From Enterovibrio paralichthyis (GTDB lineage: Bacteria; Pseudomonadota; Gammaproteobacteria; Enterobacterales; Vibrionaceae): a stretch of 64,000 nucleotides of DNA. The stretch spans positions 62,001-126,000 of the forward strand of contig NZ_JAHUTS010000012.1 in the NCBI RefSeq assembly GCF_019209835.1. Direction: 5' to 3'. The position numbers and the translations under genes were made by a program. Below, piece by piece: positions 15,904 through 24,758 of this stretch (positions are counted from its first letter, which is position 1; each line of letters starts with the position of its first letter). The notes under the pieces are model-generated. The model saw only the letters and a list, made by a program, of their open reading frames with translations. It did no database searches and was not told the DNA's origin.

Positions 15904-16827
15904 GTGGATAAAAGTTATCGCCAGTTTCTGGCTGTCGCCGAGTCAGGCAGTATCAGCGCTGCCGCCGCTGAATTGAACCTCAGCCAGCCTACATTGACGG
16001 CCACTATCCGAAAGCTGGAAAGCCAATTCGGTGTGCCGCTGTTTGTCCGTAAATCCAAAGGGGTAGAGCTGACGGAGTTCGGTGAACTGCTGCGTGAACA
16101 GGCGCAGGAAATGGCGCGCCGTCACCAACGCATGGTGGATAAAATGGCGGATCTGAAAGCGCGGCGAACCCAGAAAATCAAAATGGGGACGGGCGATGCA
16201 TGGTGGGAGCTATTTATCAAAGATGTGGTGGCGGAATATACCCACAGTAACCCGGCGATTTCGGTCGATCTGGAATTCGGTAACCACCTCAAACTGATGG
16301 ATTTGCTGCAGCAAGGTCATATCGACCTCTTCATGGGGCATGAGATTGTCGGGCTTTCCAGCCGCTGTGCCGTCTCTTTTCTACCGGTGTTCCAGGATGA
16401 AGAAGCCCTGTATGTGCGGGAAAACCACCCCTTGCTGATGAGTGCTAATCCGTTAGTGGAAGCGGGTTTGTATCCGCTGCTGCGCGTGACGCCGGATACG
16501 GAATCTTACCGTCACCTGTTGGACGATATGGGCCCCAAGCAAAGGGAAGCACAAAGCAAAGGGTTGGGGGAGCGGATTGTCTATAACGTCGGGTCGCTTT
16601 CCGCCAGTATGGACATTCTGCGCACCTTGCCTGCGGTGATGCCGTATCCCGCGAAAATGGCAGACTTTTTTGCCGAGCGTGGCATTGTCGCCTTGCCACG
16701 CGCAGATGCGAACACCGGCTCCTGCCAGCGCGGAACGGTCGGGATTTATTATCATCACCACGAACAGGGTGATCACCTTCACGCCTTACTCAAGCTCATC
16801 AGTGAGCGGGCAACGGCTCTGAATTAA
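15904..16827 (+). CDS. LysR-family transcriptional regulator
   Basis: The N-terminal winged helix-turn-helix is clear (FLAVAESGSISAAAAELN, then SQPTLTATIRKLESQFGVPLFVR), followed by a periplasmic-binding-like effector domain, 308 residues in all. GTG at 15904 has GGAG six bases upstream. An in-frame ATG at 15883 lacks such a site but cannot be ruled out. Its divergent arrangement with the oligo-1,6-glucosidase gene suggests control of that gene, and probably self-control. The effector is unknown. The C-terminus HHHHEQGDHLHALLKLI contains a His cluster. Confidence 0.88.
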   Translation: MDKSYRQFLAVAESGSISAAAAELNLSQPTLTATIRKLESQFGVPLFVRKSKGVELTEFGELLREQAQEMARRHQRMVDKMADLKARRTQKIKMGTGDAWWELFIKDVVAEYTHSNPAISVDLEFGNHLKLMDLLQQGHIDLFMGHEIVGLSSRCAVSFLPVFQDEEALYVRENHPLLMSANPLVEAGLYPLLRVTPDTESYRHLLDDMGPKQREAQSKGLGERIVYNVGSLSASMDILRTLPAVMPYPAKMADFFAERGIVALPRADANTGSCQRGTVGIYYHHHEQGDHLHALLKLISERATALN

Positions 16828-17121
16828 TTTTAACAAAAAATTAAGCCCGGCTTTTTGCATCATCGCCGTGCCTGTGGCACTGGATTTGCCCTTTGCTATC
16901 AGTTTTTCTTATAGCCCTGTCACGAATTTTCCGGCAATTACGCCCCCATTGTGTGATTGCCGATACACACTCATCAACTCCTCCTTTTGCCTACGCCTCC
17001 CAACTACGCCTGACTACGCCCTGAGGGTGGAGGATGTTGCATATCCGCGTTCGCATAAACATGTGCCCCGAGACCAATTGGTTATTTAAAAAAACAAATA
17101 ACATTGAAAAGGGACATATAA
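16828..17121 (+). promoter_or_regulatory. lamB upstream region with MalT-like motifs
   Basis: No convincing gene lies here. GGTGGAGGATG (17025-17035) carries the GGATG half of a MalT box in the lamB orientation. CTACGCC occurs three times in reverse orientation, starting at 16990, 17003 and 17013. A weak CRP-like dyad, TGTGT-N10-ACACA, is present near 16950. AGGGA precedes the lamB ATG. MalT control of lamB is well established in enterobacteria and inferred here. Confidence 0.5.
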
Positions 17122-18498
17122 ATGAAACGCTTACCAGTTGCTGCAGCGGTACTGGCTGCAATTACCTCTTATTCTGCGTTTGCTACCGACAGTGGCGTAA
17201 AAGCGACTGACATTCTGACTGACGGTTGGGAAGTTCACGGCTACGGCTCAATGAACTACCGCATGAACGACGGCCAGTCTTTCGACAACGAATTCGGCAA
17301 GCCGGATTACAAAACGGCAGGCACCATGGGCAAGAGCAGCTCACAGGTCGAGTTTGTGATCAAAAAGCACACTGAATACGGCAATGGCGTTTTCAGCGAC
17401 TTTATCGTGCGCTCTGAGTACGGCAACGGCGACTCTTACTACTACACCTCTTCGGGCAACCAAAAAGCCAACAACACCGCTCAGTTTGAAATCAAAGAAG
17501 CTTACGTGGTGCTGGGTAACCTGCCTTACCTGCCAACTGACAGCGAAATCTGGGCGGGTCGCCGCTTCCTGAACCGCGCTGCGGGTGGCCTGTCTGGTGA
17601 ATTCTGGAAACAGTCTTCCGGTCAAGGCGCGGGTTTTGAAACCAAGTTCGATGACGGCCAGCGCGGTGGTATCGCGGTGGTGTCTGCAGACCCAGAAGCA
17701 GGTCTGGTGAATGACTTTATCTGTGCAGACGGCACGGAAATCGGCGGCACTCCATGTGGTGACATCGTTGCGGACAACCCACCGGCAGACGGCGACCGTA
17801 CAACGGTTAGCTCACTGGATATGTACTACTACGGCGTTCAGGCGCTGGGCGGCAGCTTCGATTTCGACATGAAAGTGATGTACCGCGCGAACCAGGATCC
17901 AAAAGTGGATTCTGATCCGGCAGAAAACGGCGTTGGCTTTGCTATCACCTACAACCGCGACTTCTACGGTTTCGACGGCTGGTCACAAACGGCGATTGCT
18001 TACGGTAAAGGCCTGGCAGCAAACCGTGGTGTGAACTTCGGTGGCTGGAGCACGCTGATCGAGTCAGATGAATCCCTGTTCCTGACCACTTACGGTGTGG
18101 CTAACATCAACAGCAAGTGGCAACTGGGTACAGAAGCGACCTGGTTCCAGGCGCTGGACACCCTGTTCGGTGCTGAAGACCTGAAGCGCGGTATCGTGGC
18201 AATGCGTCCTAGCTACAAAGTGAACGACAACTTCCGCATGGAGTTCACCGGTTCTTACGGTTACGAAACCGGTAAAGAAGGCTACTGGGGCCGCACCGGT
18301 GATGCGGTTGAAACCCACACCCTGAATGCTGAAATCGCAACTGTCTTCACTGTGAACGCTGACTACTTCGGCCGTCCACAAATCAAACCTTACATCAGCT
18401 ACATCCAGACTGATGACGAGGCGAGCGCGAAACACGTTGGTATTAAAGATGGCGACAACGACACCATCTTCGGTATCCACGCTGAAATCTGGTTCTAA
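17122..18498 (+). CDS. lamB: Maltoporin LamB
   Basis: LamB is the outer-membrane 18-strand beta-barrel through which maltose and maltodextrins enter. The 458-residue protein has a signal peptide (MKRLPVAA, cleavage after SAFA near residue 21). The mature start contains WEVHGYGSMNYRMNDG. Family hallmarks are YVVLGNLPYLPTDSEIWAGRRFLNR, the region of the greasy slide and constriction, and a C-terminal aromatic residue (HAEIWF) for barrel assembly. A non-coding mobile-type element starts 8 bp after its stop codon and separates it from malM, which is normally in the same operon. Confidence 0.95.
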   Translation: MKRLPVAAAVLAAITSYSAFATDSGVKATDILTDGWEVHGYGSMNYRMNDGQSFDNEFGKPDYKTAGTMGKSSSQVEFVIKKHTEYGNGVFSDFIVRSEYGNGDSYYYTSSGNQKANNTAQFEIKEAYVVLGNLPYLPTDSEIWAGRRFLNRAAGGLSGEFWKQSSGQGAGFETKFDDGQRGGIAVVSADPEAGLVNDFICADGTEIGGTPCGDIVADNPPADGDRTTVSSLDMYYYGVQALGGSFDFDMKVMYRANQDPKVDSDPAENGVGFAITYNRDFYGFDGWSQTAIAYGKGLAANRGVNFGGWSTLIESDESLFLTTYGVANINSKWQLGTEATWFQALDTLFGAEDLKRGIVAMRPSYKVNDNFRMEFTGSYGYETGKEGYWGRTGDAVETHTLNAEIATVFTVNADYFGRPQIKPYISYIQTDDEASAKHVGIKDGDNDTIFGIHAEIWF

Positions 18499-18505
18499 AT
18501 ATACA

Positions 18506-18771
18506 TAGGGTCTGTTGACCGTTGGTGGTTGAATTTTGTTCTAGCGAAAAGCGTCTTAGGCGCGGCGAGATGTGTGCCGCCTAGTAATCTAAGCAAGTAC
18601 ACCTCAACAAAGCATAAGACGCTTTTAGCAGAACCCTTCGGGCAGCATTTGTGGAGACTTTCTCCTGCGTTATCGGTTTCTCATGTAGGCGACTACACAT
18701 CGAACCCTCTGCCTTGAATAAAGCCCCCACAAATTGCTGCAAAAGCCATCACCAATGGTCAACAGACCCTA
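18506..18771 (+). mobile_element. MITE-like element, copy 1 (between lamB and malM)
   Basis: This 266-bp non-coding unit has terminal inverted repeats: it begins TAGGGTCTGTTGACC and ends GGTCAACAGACCCTA. It is about 80% identical by eye to copy 2 (24431) and, inverted, to copy 3 (59158). It carries an internal inverted pair around AAGCGTCTTA/AAGACGCTT and a CCCTTCGGG hairpin. There is no transposase, so mobilisation in trans is assumed. Confidence 0.8.
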
Positions 18772-18877
18772 AGCGGCCTTCGGGCTGCCTGTTTGAGTTT
18801 GTAGCCCTGCGTTTTTTCAAAGAGTGCAGGGCTATCGTCTCAGACATCATTCCAATCCGCAGACGAAGGAGAACATT

Positions 18878-19729
18878 ATGAAAACACGGCATGCACTTCT
18901 CGCCGCTTTACTGGCAGCCACAGTATCAGGCTGTGCCACCGCAGACCTTCCAGCAGCGAAAAACATCGCCATTGAACAGAGCGTTTGCTGCACGGATTAC
19001 AGCCAGTTTGGCTGGATCCCACTGACTGGCGACCAATTGGATATCGCCATTGATGCCCATTCCCCGGTTGCCGATATCGAGGGTGGTAAAAGCTACTTTG
19101 CCGCGTTTGCGATGCCGGAAAACATCAACCGTCTGCAAATTACCCTAAACAGCTGGATGAGCTCAGAAGGGGTATTCGCGCCGAAAATTCTGTTGCTGGA
19201 CCCGGCGTTCAAGCCGGTGAAAACCGTTTCTCTGGATGCTTTCAGCCAGAAAAACTCAGACATGTTCCATCTGGCGAGTTACGAAACCCAGTTTGTGATG
19301 GACAGGGAGCAAACGCCGTATCTGGTGGTGTACTCACCGGAAGAGTACCGCCGTGGCGAAATTACCATTCCCCATCCTGAGCGTATCCGCGCAGAAGAGT
19401 TAGGCATGGCGCGCCCAATGGTGACTGACCCAGTTATCCAGCACAGCAACTTCGGTTCGCTCGAATTGGCGCTCAAACCCCTGAGCCTTCGCGCTTACCG
19501 CGTTGATGAAGTGAAAGCCAAACCTTTGGCCGAAAAAGCGCCGCAGGAAGTGGCTGCAAAGACCACGACAGAAAGCATGATGGCGGAAAGCGAAGTCTTC
19601 TATAACCAGAAAATCACCCAGGCAGTTGAGTCCGGCGATATCGCACTGGCACTGAAATGGCTGGAAGAAGCCAAACGCGCAGGCTCGAAAAGCGCGGAAG
19701 CGACCTTTATCAATCTGGTCAGCCAGTAG
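18878..19729 (+). CDS. malM: MalM-family maltose operon lipoprotein
   Basis: MalM is a periplasm-facing protein of the maltose regulon whose exact role is unresolved. This 283-residue protein begins MKTRHALLAALLAATVSGC with a lipobox Cys19, so it is probably a lipoprotein. GGAG precedes the ATG at 18878; an in-frame upstream start at 18824 has no such site. The Cys-Cys pair in QSVCCTDYSQF and the segment FGWIPL are typical of MalM. The C-terminal ~60 residues form a helical segment rich in Ala, Glu and Lys. An element separates it from lamB, so transcription may be altered. It runs with an 8-bp gap into the next GH13 gene. Confidence 0.85.
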   Translation: MKTRHALLAALLAATVSGCATADLPAAKNIAIEQSVCCTDYSQFGWIPLTGDQLDIAIDAHSPVADIEGGKSYFAAFAMPENINRLQITLNSWMSSEGVFAPKILLLDPAFKPVKTVSLDAFSQKNSDMFHLASYETQFVMDREQTPYLVVYSPEEYRRGEITIPHPERIRAEELGMARPMVTDPVIQHSNFGSLELALKPLSLRAYRVDEVKAKPLAEKAPQEVAAKTTTESMMAESEVFYNQKITQAVESGDIALALKWLEEAKRAGSKSAEATFINLVSQ

Positions 19730-19737
19730 GCGAATAA

Positions 19738-21543
19738 ATGCAAAACAACATCATGAAAAACAATAATAAAAAAGTTATTTATCAAGTGTTCACCCGTCTG
19801 TTTGGCAATACAAACACCACCAACAAACCGTGGGGAACCCTTGAAGAAAACGGCGTCGGTAAGTTCGATGATTTTACCGACAAAGCGCTGGCGGAAATCA
19901 AAGCCCTTGGCGTGACCCACATCTGGTATACCGGTGTGCCGCATCATGCGTTGGTGGGCGACTATGCCGATTTTGGTATCAGCCACGATCACCCCGCGGT
20001 GGTGAAAGGCCGCGCCGGTTCCCCGTATGCGGTGAAAGACTATTTCAACGTCAATCCGGATCTGGCGAACGATCCGGCCAACCGCCTGAACGAGTTCAAA
20101 GCGCTGGTGGACAGAAGCCACAGGGCAGGGCTGAAAGTGATCATCGACATCGTGCCGAACCACGTCGCCCGTTGCTATCAGGGGCTGAATAACCCTGACG
20201 GTGTGGTCGATTTCGGCGCGGATGACGATACCTCGCTGGCCTATCACCGCGACAACAATTTTTACTACCTGCCGGATGAAGCGCTGGCGTTGCCAGACTT
20301 CGCCGACACCTTTGAGCTGTTAGGCGGCGAAGAGCACCCAATGCTCAGCCAGCCTTACCAAGAGTTTCCCGCCAAGTGGACAGGCAACGGCGCACAGAAA
20401 GCCAAGCCGGATTTTGATGACTGGTATGAAACGGTCAAGGTCAATTACGGCGTGCGACCAGACGGCAGCAAGGACTTTGACGCTCTGCCGGAAGAGTACA
20501 TGCAGCTGGGTCATGAGCAGCACTACCGGTTCTGGCAGGGGAAATCCGTGCCGGATTCGTGGAAGAAATTCCGCCAGGTCGCCGAATACTGGCTGATGTT
20601 GGGTGTCGACGGTTTCCGTTATGACATGGCGGAAATGGTGCCGGTGGAGTTCTGGAGCTACCTCAATTCAGCCATCAAATACATCGACCCGGATGCTTTC
20701 CTGCTTGCCGAGGTCTACCAGCCTGATTTGTATCGCCAATATGTTCATCTGGGAAAAATGGATGCGTTGTATGACAAAGTCGATTTCTACGACGCACTGA
20801 AGTTAGTCATGCAAGGCAAGGCGTCCACGGACGAACTTGTCGCTATCCGCCGCGAACTGGCAGACATTGAACCCAATATGCTGCAGTTTCTGGAAAACCA
20901 CGACGAGCAGCGACTGGCAAGCCCGCAGTTTGCCGGAAACGCCGAGCTGGGCAAACCTGCCATGCTGCTTTCTGCCTGCATCGGCACGGCGCCAGCCATG
21001 GTTTATTTCGGTCAGGAAGTAGGGGAAGCCGCAGAGGGTGACATGGGGTTTGGCCGCCAGTCCCGCACCTCAATTTTCGACTATTGCGGCGTCCCTGCGC
21101 ACCAACGCTGGATGAATAACGGCGCGTTTGATGGCGGGCAGCTGAGTGAACAGGAGCGTGAACTGCGTGATTTCTACCAGCGCCTGTTAACCTTCACCGT
21201 GAGCGCCCCTGCACTCGATGGTGATTGCTTTGAGCTGCACGATGAAAACCGCGCCGCTGCCAACGGTTATGACGGCACCATGTTTGCCTTCGCCCGCAGC
21301 ACCGACGATGCCGCGCAAAAACTTATCCTGTTCAGCCATTTCGACGACAACGACAAAGGCGAATTATCGCTGAAAATCCCGGCAAACGTCATCGAAAACT
21401 GGCACCTCACCGACGGCGCCTACCCACTCAAAGAATGCCTCTATGGGCAGCAATCCTCCGTGTTGTTTGTTGAAAACGGCGAAGGCTGGTTGTCCCTGTC
21501 TGCCAAACCGTTGGCGGCTTTGGTGTTTGAAGTGAGCCCTTAA
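19738..21543 (+). CDS. Cytoplasmic GH13 alpha-amylase family enzyme
   Basis: The 601-residue protein has no signal peptide and a GH13 barrel from its N-terminus (KVIYQVFTRLFGN, then KALGVTHIWYTGV). Conserved regions are IIDIVPNHV, GVDGFRYDMAEM with nucleophile D296, LLAEVYQP with acid E325 and LENHDEQR with D389. It belongs among GH13 amylases that lack the usual secreted form, and a role on imported maltodextrins or stored glycogen is inferred. It follows malM by 8 bp and is probably co-transcribed with it. Substrate preference cannot be read from sequence. Confidence 0.83.
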   Translation: MQNNIMKNNNKKVIYQVFTRLFGNTNTTNKPWGTLEENGVGKFDDFTDKALAEIKALGVTHIWYTGVPHHALVGDYADFGISHDHPAVVKGRAGSPYAVKDYFNVNPDLANDPANRLNEFKALVDRSHRAGLKVIIDIVPNHVARCYQGLNNPDGVVDFGADDDTSLAYHRDNNFYYLPDEALALPDFADTFELLGGEEHPMLSQPYQEFPAKWTGNGAQKAKPDFDDWYETVKVNYGVRPDGSKDFDALPEEYMQLGHEQHYRFWQGKSVPDSWKKFRQVAEYWLMLGVDGFRYDMAEMVPVEFWSYLNSAIKYIDPDAFLLAEVYQPDLYRQYVHLGKMDALYDKVDFYDALKLVMQGKASTDELVAIRRELADIEPNMLQFLENHDEQRLASPQFAGNAELGKPAMLLSACIGTAPAMVYFGQEVGEAAEGDMGFGRQSRTSIFDYCGVPAHQRWMNNGAFDGGQLSEQERELRDFYQRLLTFTVSAPALDGDCFELHDENRAAANGYDGTMFAFARSTDDAAQKLILFSHFDDNDKGELSLKIPANVIENWHLTDGAYPLKECLYGQQSSVLFVENGEGWLSLSAKPLAALVFEVSP

Positions 21544-21590
21544 TCTGAAGATGACTAACCGCGCTGATTTATAACCATTCATTTCTATTT

Positions 21591-21622
21591 GCCCTCGATG
21601 TTGATTGAGGGCTTTTCTGTTT
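21591..21622 (+). terminator. Terminator between the GH13 amylase and the debranching enzyme
   Basis: GCCCTC (21591-21596) pairs with GAGGGC (21607-21612) and is followed by TTTTCTGTTT. The hairpin ends just before the ribosome site of the next gene. Confidence 0.65.
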
Positions 21623-21636
21623 GTATAGGATGTACC

Positions 21637-24423
21637 GTGAGCCCAATTCCACCTATCTCTGAGACCCTTTATATCCGTGGCACCTTTAACGGTTGGGGTG
21701 ATGATTCGCCGATGCAGTACGTTGGCGAGCACTGTTATCAGGCGACGCTTTGCCTTCCCGCTGATCGCCACCAGTTCAAGATTTCTGATCGAGATGGCAC
21801 GGAAGCACTGACTTTTTCTGCCGATCTACGAAAGGCGACCGAGTGCCAACTGGAAACGGCAATGGTGCTGATGCCTGCCAAAGGTATTGGTAATGACCTT
21901 ATTCTGGATGCGCCGCAAACCGGCCTGTATACCCTGACGCTGGTGGTTCAGAACTGGCGTGAACCTGTGCTGCGTATTGAGCAGGGCGGCGAGAATATAG
22001 ATGCCGAGCCAAACCGACCGCTGCTAAGTGCTGAGATAAAAGCAAACCGCAGCCCAGAAGTGGCGCTTGTCGTCAAGGCGTCGCCGGTACTGGCACCACA
22101 GGCTTTGTTTGATGCCATAGCTATCCTCGAGCCACAAAGCTTCCCGTTTGTGTTTGGTGACAATGTGGATGGTTGCTATGAAGGCCAGACTCACCGCTTT
22201 GTGGCAGCTGGAAAATACCGCCACAAACAGGGTTGGTATCTGGGAACTTTCGGGGCGCTGGTGGATGGTAAATTGCAGGATAAAACCGAGGCCATTGAAG
22301 CGGCGCTGTATCCTTTTGGCATTACCCACCACTACGCAGGGGGTATCGCCGACACCCTGAGTATTTTTTCAGGAAGCCGCACCGCCGCGCTGCGCGTTGA
22401 GAGTCAGAACGAAGCGGTACTGGGCGTTGCGCCGCTGCTGAATCTTGCCATAAACCAAAGCACAGTCTCACGTTGTGACGATTGTGTGGTGTATGCGCTG
22501 GAGCCTTCGCTGCGCCAGTCAGACAGCCCAGCCTTTGTTGCCATCAGTGCCGATCAGCCATTCAGCTTCCGTGAAGAAACCCTGAAACGCTGCCCGCAAC
22601 TGGATTCGGTCATGCACCTGAGCGGTATGCATGTAAAGCCTGTAATAGAAGCGTTGGAGCCTACAACAGCGTTGACGGTGTATCTGTCCTTTGCGGTGAC
22701 GGAGCAAGAAGCGGTGAGCATGGCGAAAGCGGCCAGCGCCAACAATGGCTATGCGCAGCATCTTCAGTCGACTTACGACATGCTGACCAAAAGCTATCTC
22801 TGGACGTCTGATGAGACCTACAACCGCGCCCTGATGTGGTCAAAAGCGGCGGGTAAGGTGTTTGTCTCCCGCGAATTTGGCACTGGGATTTGGGCGGGTT
22901 TGCCATGGTTCAAAGACTGCTGGGGACGGGATTCTTTTATCGCCTTGCCGGGTATCACGCTTGCAAACGGTGATTTCGGAGATGCCAAAGATATCATCAC
23001 CAACTTTGCGTCCATGCAGCAAAAAGAGAAAGGCGATGTAAATTACGGCCGTATTCCCAACCGCGTTTCCAGCGCCACCAATATCATTTACAACACCACG
23101 GACGGTACACCGTGGATGGTGCGTGAAATTGGCGAATACCTGCGTTACAGCGGTGACAGGGACTTCGCGGCTGCTGTGTATCCGGTGGTGAAGGCGTACA
23201 TCGAAGGGGTGGAAACCCATTACCTTGATGAGTATGGCCTGATGACCCATCGCCACCCTGATACCTGGATGGACGCCAAGTTGCAGGGGCAAATCCCCTG
23301 GTCAGCCCGTGGCAACCGCGCCAACGATATTCAGGCGCTATGGTTTACCAGCCTGAAAGTGGCGGCAGAGTTGGCACAACTGGTGGGTGAAGAAACGGAA
23401 GCACGGCGTTTTACTACCATGGCTGACAAGGTTCAGGCTAGCATGAACCAGCTGTTCTGGAATGAGAAAACGCAGTGCATGGCTGACCGCGTGGATGAAA
23501 ACGGCGTGCCGGATTACCGCGTTCGCCCGAACCAGTTGATGTTGATGACAGTGCCGTTTAACCGAGAGCTGGTGGCTCCTGAAACCGGTGCGCATGTGGT
23601 GAAAAATGCCCTCAGCGAATTGATGTTCCCTTGGGGTGTGTGTTCACTGACGCAAAACGACCCATGGTTCCACCCATACCACAACAACCGCGATGAGTAC
23701 CACAAGGATGCCGCCTACCATAACGGCACCATTTGGGGCTGGAATGCGGGGTTCTCTGTGTCGGCCATGCTCCAATACGGCAAAACCGAGCTGGCTTACC
23801 AACTGACCAAAAACCTTGCTGATCAGATCCTGACGCTCGGCCATCGCGGCACCATGAGCGAGAACCTCGATGCGTTTTTGGATGCCGCGGGCGAACTGGT
23901 GACCACCGGCACTTATGCGCAGGCGTGGTCCGTGTCTGAGTTCCACCGCAACGGCTATCAGGACTACCTGGGCGTGCGTCCGGATATGTTGCAAGGTCGC
24001 ATTGAATTCTATCCGCATTTTCCGGCGTGTTGGGAACAGGCAACGGCCCATGTGCCATTTGGTCTGGGTGATGTGCTTGCGGTGGATTTCAGAAAATCCG
24101 GTGCGGTTTGTCAGTATTTGCTCACTGCCAAAGAAAGCGGGTTAACCCTGGCGTTTGGATTTGATACCGATGACGGCCATCGCCAGTATTACACTCTGCC
24201 GCTGAAACGCCTCCAGACCCTGACGGTGAATACGGCAGAGAACACCCTGCATATTGACGGCAAGCTGGTGGAACCAAATCGCGTTGAGTCGAACTTCGTG
24301 GATATTCTTGGTGACTTGACCTTTGCCGTGCCAGAAACCGACAGGGCGTATCCAGTGCTGGAAAATTACGGCATGTTGGAACGCGAAATCCGTGCGGCGA
24401 ACTACCTGGTGAATGAGGACTAA
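21637..24423 (+). CDS. Glycogen debranching enzyme, amylo-alpha-1,6-glucosidase (GH133)
   Basis: This 928-residue protein releases glucose at alpha-1,6 branch points. An N-terminal immunoglobulin-like carbohydrate module (LYIRGTFNGWGDD) precedes the ~570-residue (alpha/alpha)6 catalytic region. That region includes LPWFKDCWGRDSFIALPG, NRVSSATNIIYNTTDGTPW, RHPDTWMDAK and GTIWGWNAGF. These match the archaeal/bacterial GDE (GDE_C) family. GTG at 21637 was chosen because AGGA stands six bases upstream; longer frames would start inside the terminator hairpin. There is no signal peptide, so it is cytoplasmic. It complements the branching enzyme GlgB encoded convergently. Confidence 0.85.
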   Translation: MSPIPPISETLYIRGTFNGWGDDSPMQYVGEHCYQATLCLPADRHQFKISDRDGTEALTFSADLRKATECQLETAMVLMPAKGIGNDLILDAPQTGLYTLTLVVQNWREPVLRIEQGGENIDAEPNRPLLSAEIKANRSPEVALVVKASPVLAPQALFDAIAILEPQSFPFVFGDNVDGCYEGQTHRFVAAGKYRHKQGWYLGTFGALVDGKLQDKTEAIEAALYPFGITHHYAGGIADTLSIFSGSRTAALRVESQNEAVLGVAPLLNLAINQSTVSRCDDCVVYALEPSLRQSDSPAFVAISADQPFSFREETLKRCPQLDSVMHLSGMHVKPVIEALEPTTALTVYLSFAVTEQEAVSMAKAASANNGYAQHLQSTYDMLTKSYLWTSDETYNRALMWSKAAGKVFVSREFGTGIWAGLPWFKDCWGRDSFIALPGITLANGDFGDAKDIITNFASMQQKEKGDVNYGRIPNRVSSATNIIYNTTDGTPWMVREIGEYLRYSGDRDFAAAVYPVVKAYIEGVETHYLDEYGLMTHRHPDTWMDAKLQGQIPWSARGNRANDIQALWFTSLKVAAELAQLVGEETEARRFTTMADKVQASMNQLFWNEKTQCMADRVDENGVPDYRVRPNQLMLMTVPFNRELVAPETGAHVVKNALSELMFPWGVCSLTQNDPWFHPYHNNRDEYHKDAAYHNGTIWGWNAGFSVSAMLQYGKTELAYQLTKNLADQILTLGHRGTMSENLDAFLDAAGELVTTGTYAQAWSVSEFHRNGYQDYLGVRPDMLQGRIEFYPHFPACWEQATAHVPFGLGDVLAVDFRKSGAVCQYLLTAKESGLTLAFGFDTDDGHRQYYTLPLKRLQTLTVNTAENTLHIDGKLVEPNRVESNFVDILGDLTFAVPETDRAYPVLENYGMLEREIRAANYLVNED

Positions 24424-24430
24424 AACCTAA

Positions 24431-24694
24431 GGGGCTGCTGACCTTTGGTGGTTAAATTTTGTTCTAGCTATAAGCGTTTCAGGCGCGGCGAGGTGTGTGC
24501 CGCCTAGTCATTCTAAGCAAATACACCTCAACAAAGCATAAAACGCTTAGAGCAGAACCCTTCGGGCAGCGTTTGTGGGGAATTTCTGCTGCGTTATCAG
24601 CTTCTCATGGAGGCTAGCTACACATCGAAGCCTCTGCCTTGCATAAAATCCCCACAAACTGCTGCAAAAATCATCACCAAAGGTCAGCAGCCCC
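24431..24694 (+). mobile_element. MITE-like element, copy 2 (between debranching enzyme and glgB)
   Basis: This 264-bp non-coding unit begins GGGGCTGCTGACCTTTGGTG and ends with its inverted complement, CACC-to-CCCC, giving perfect ~19-bp ends. It has the same orientation and internal hairpins as copy 1. It lies 7 bp after the debranching gene stop and before the shared terminator at 24705. Confidence 0.82.
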
Positions 24695-24704
24695 TAGCAA
24701 AGAC

Positions 24705-24734
24705 AAAAATGCCAGCTTGAACGCTGGCATTTTT
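24705..24734. terminator. Bidirectional terminator between the debranching enzyme and glgB
   Basis: AAAAATGCCAGC (24705-24716) pairs perfectly with GCTGGCATTTTT (24723-24734). The A and T runs allow it to work on both strands. Confidence 0.85.
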
Positions 24735-24758
24735 ATTGGCTTCGGCTTTAGATGAGGA

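Noticed and set aside
16868..17089. 73-codon frame before lamB
   Set aside because: It runs through the MalT-like motifs, lacks a ribosome site and resembles nothing known.
18529..18881. Short frames inside element copy 1
   Set aside because: They are not preserved in copies 2 and 3, so they are not evidence for an encoded protein.
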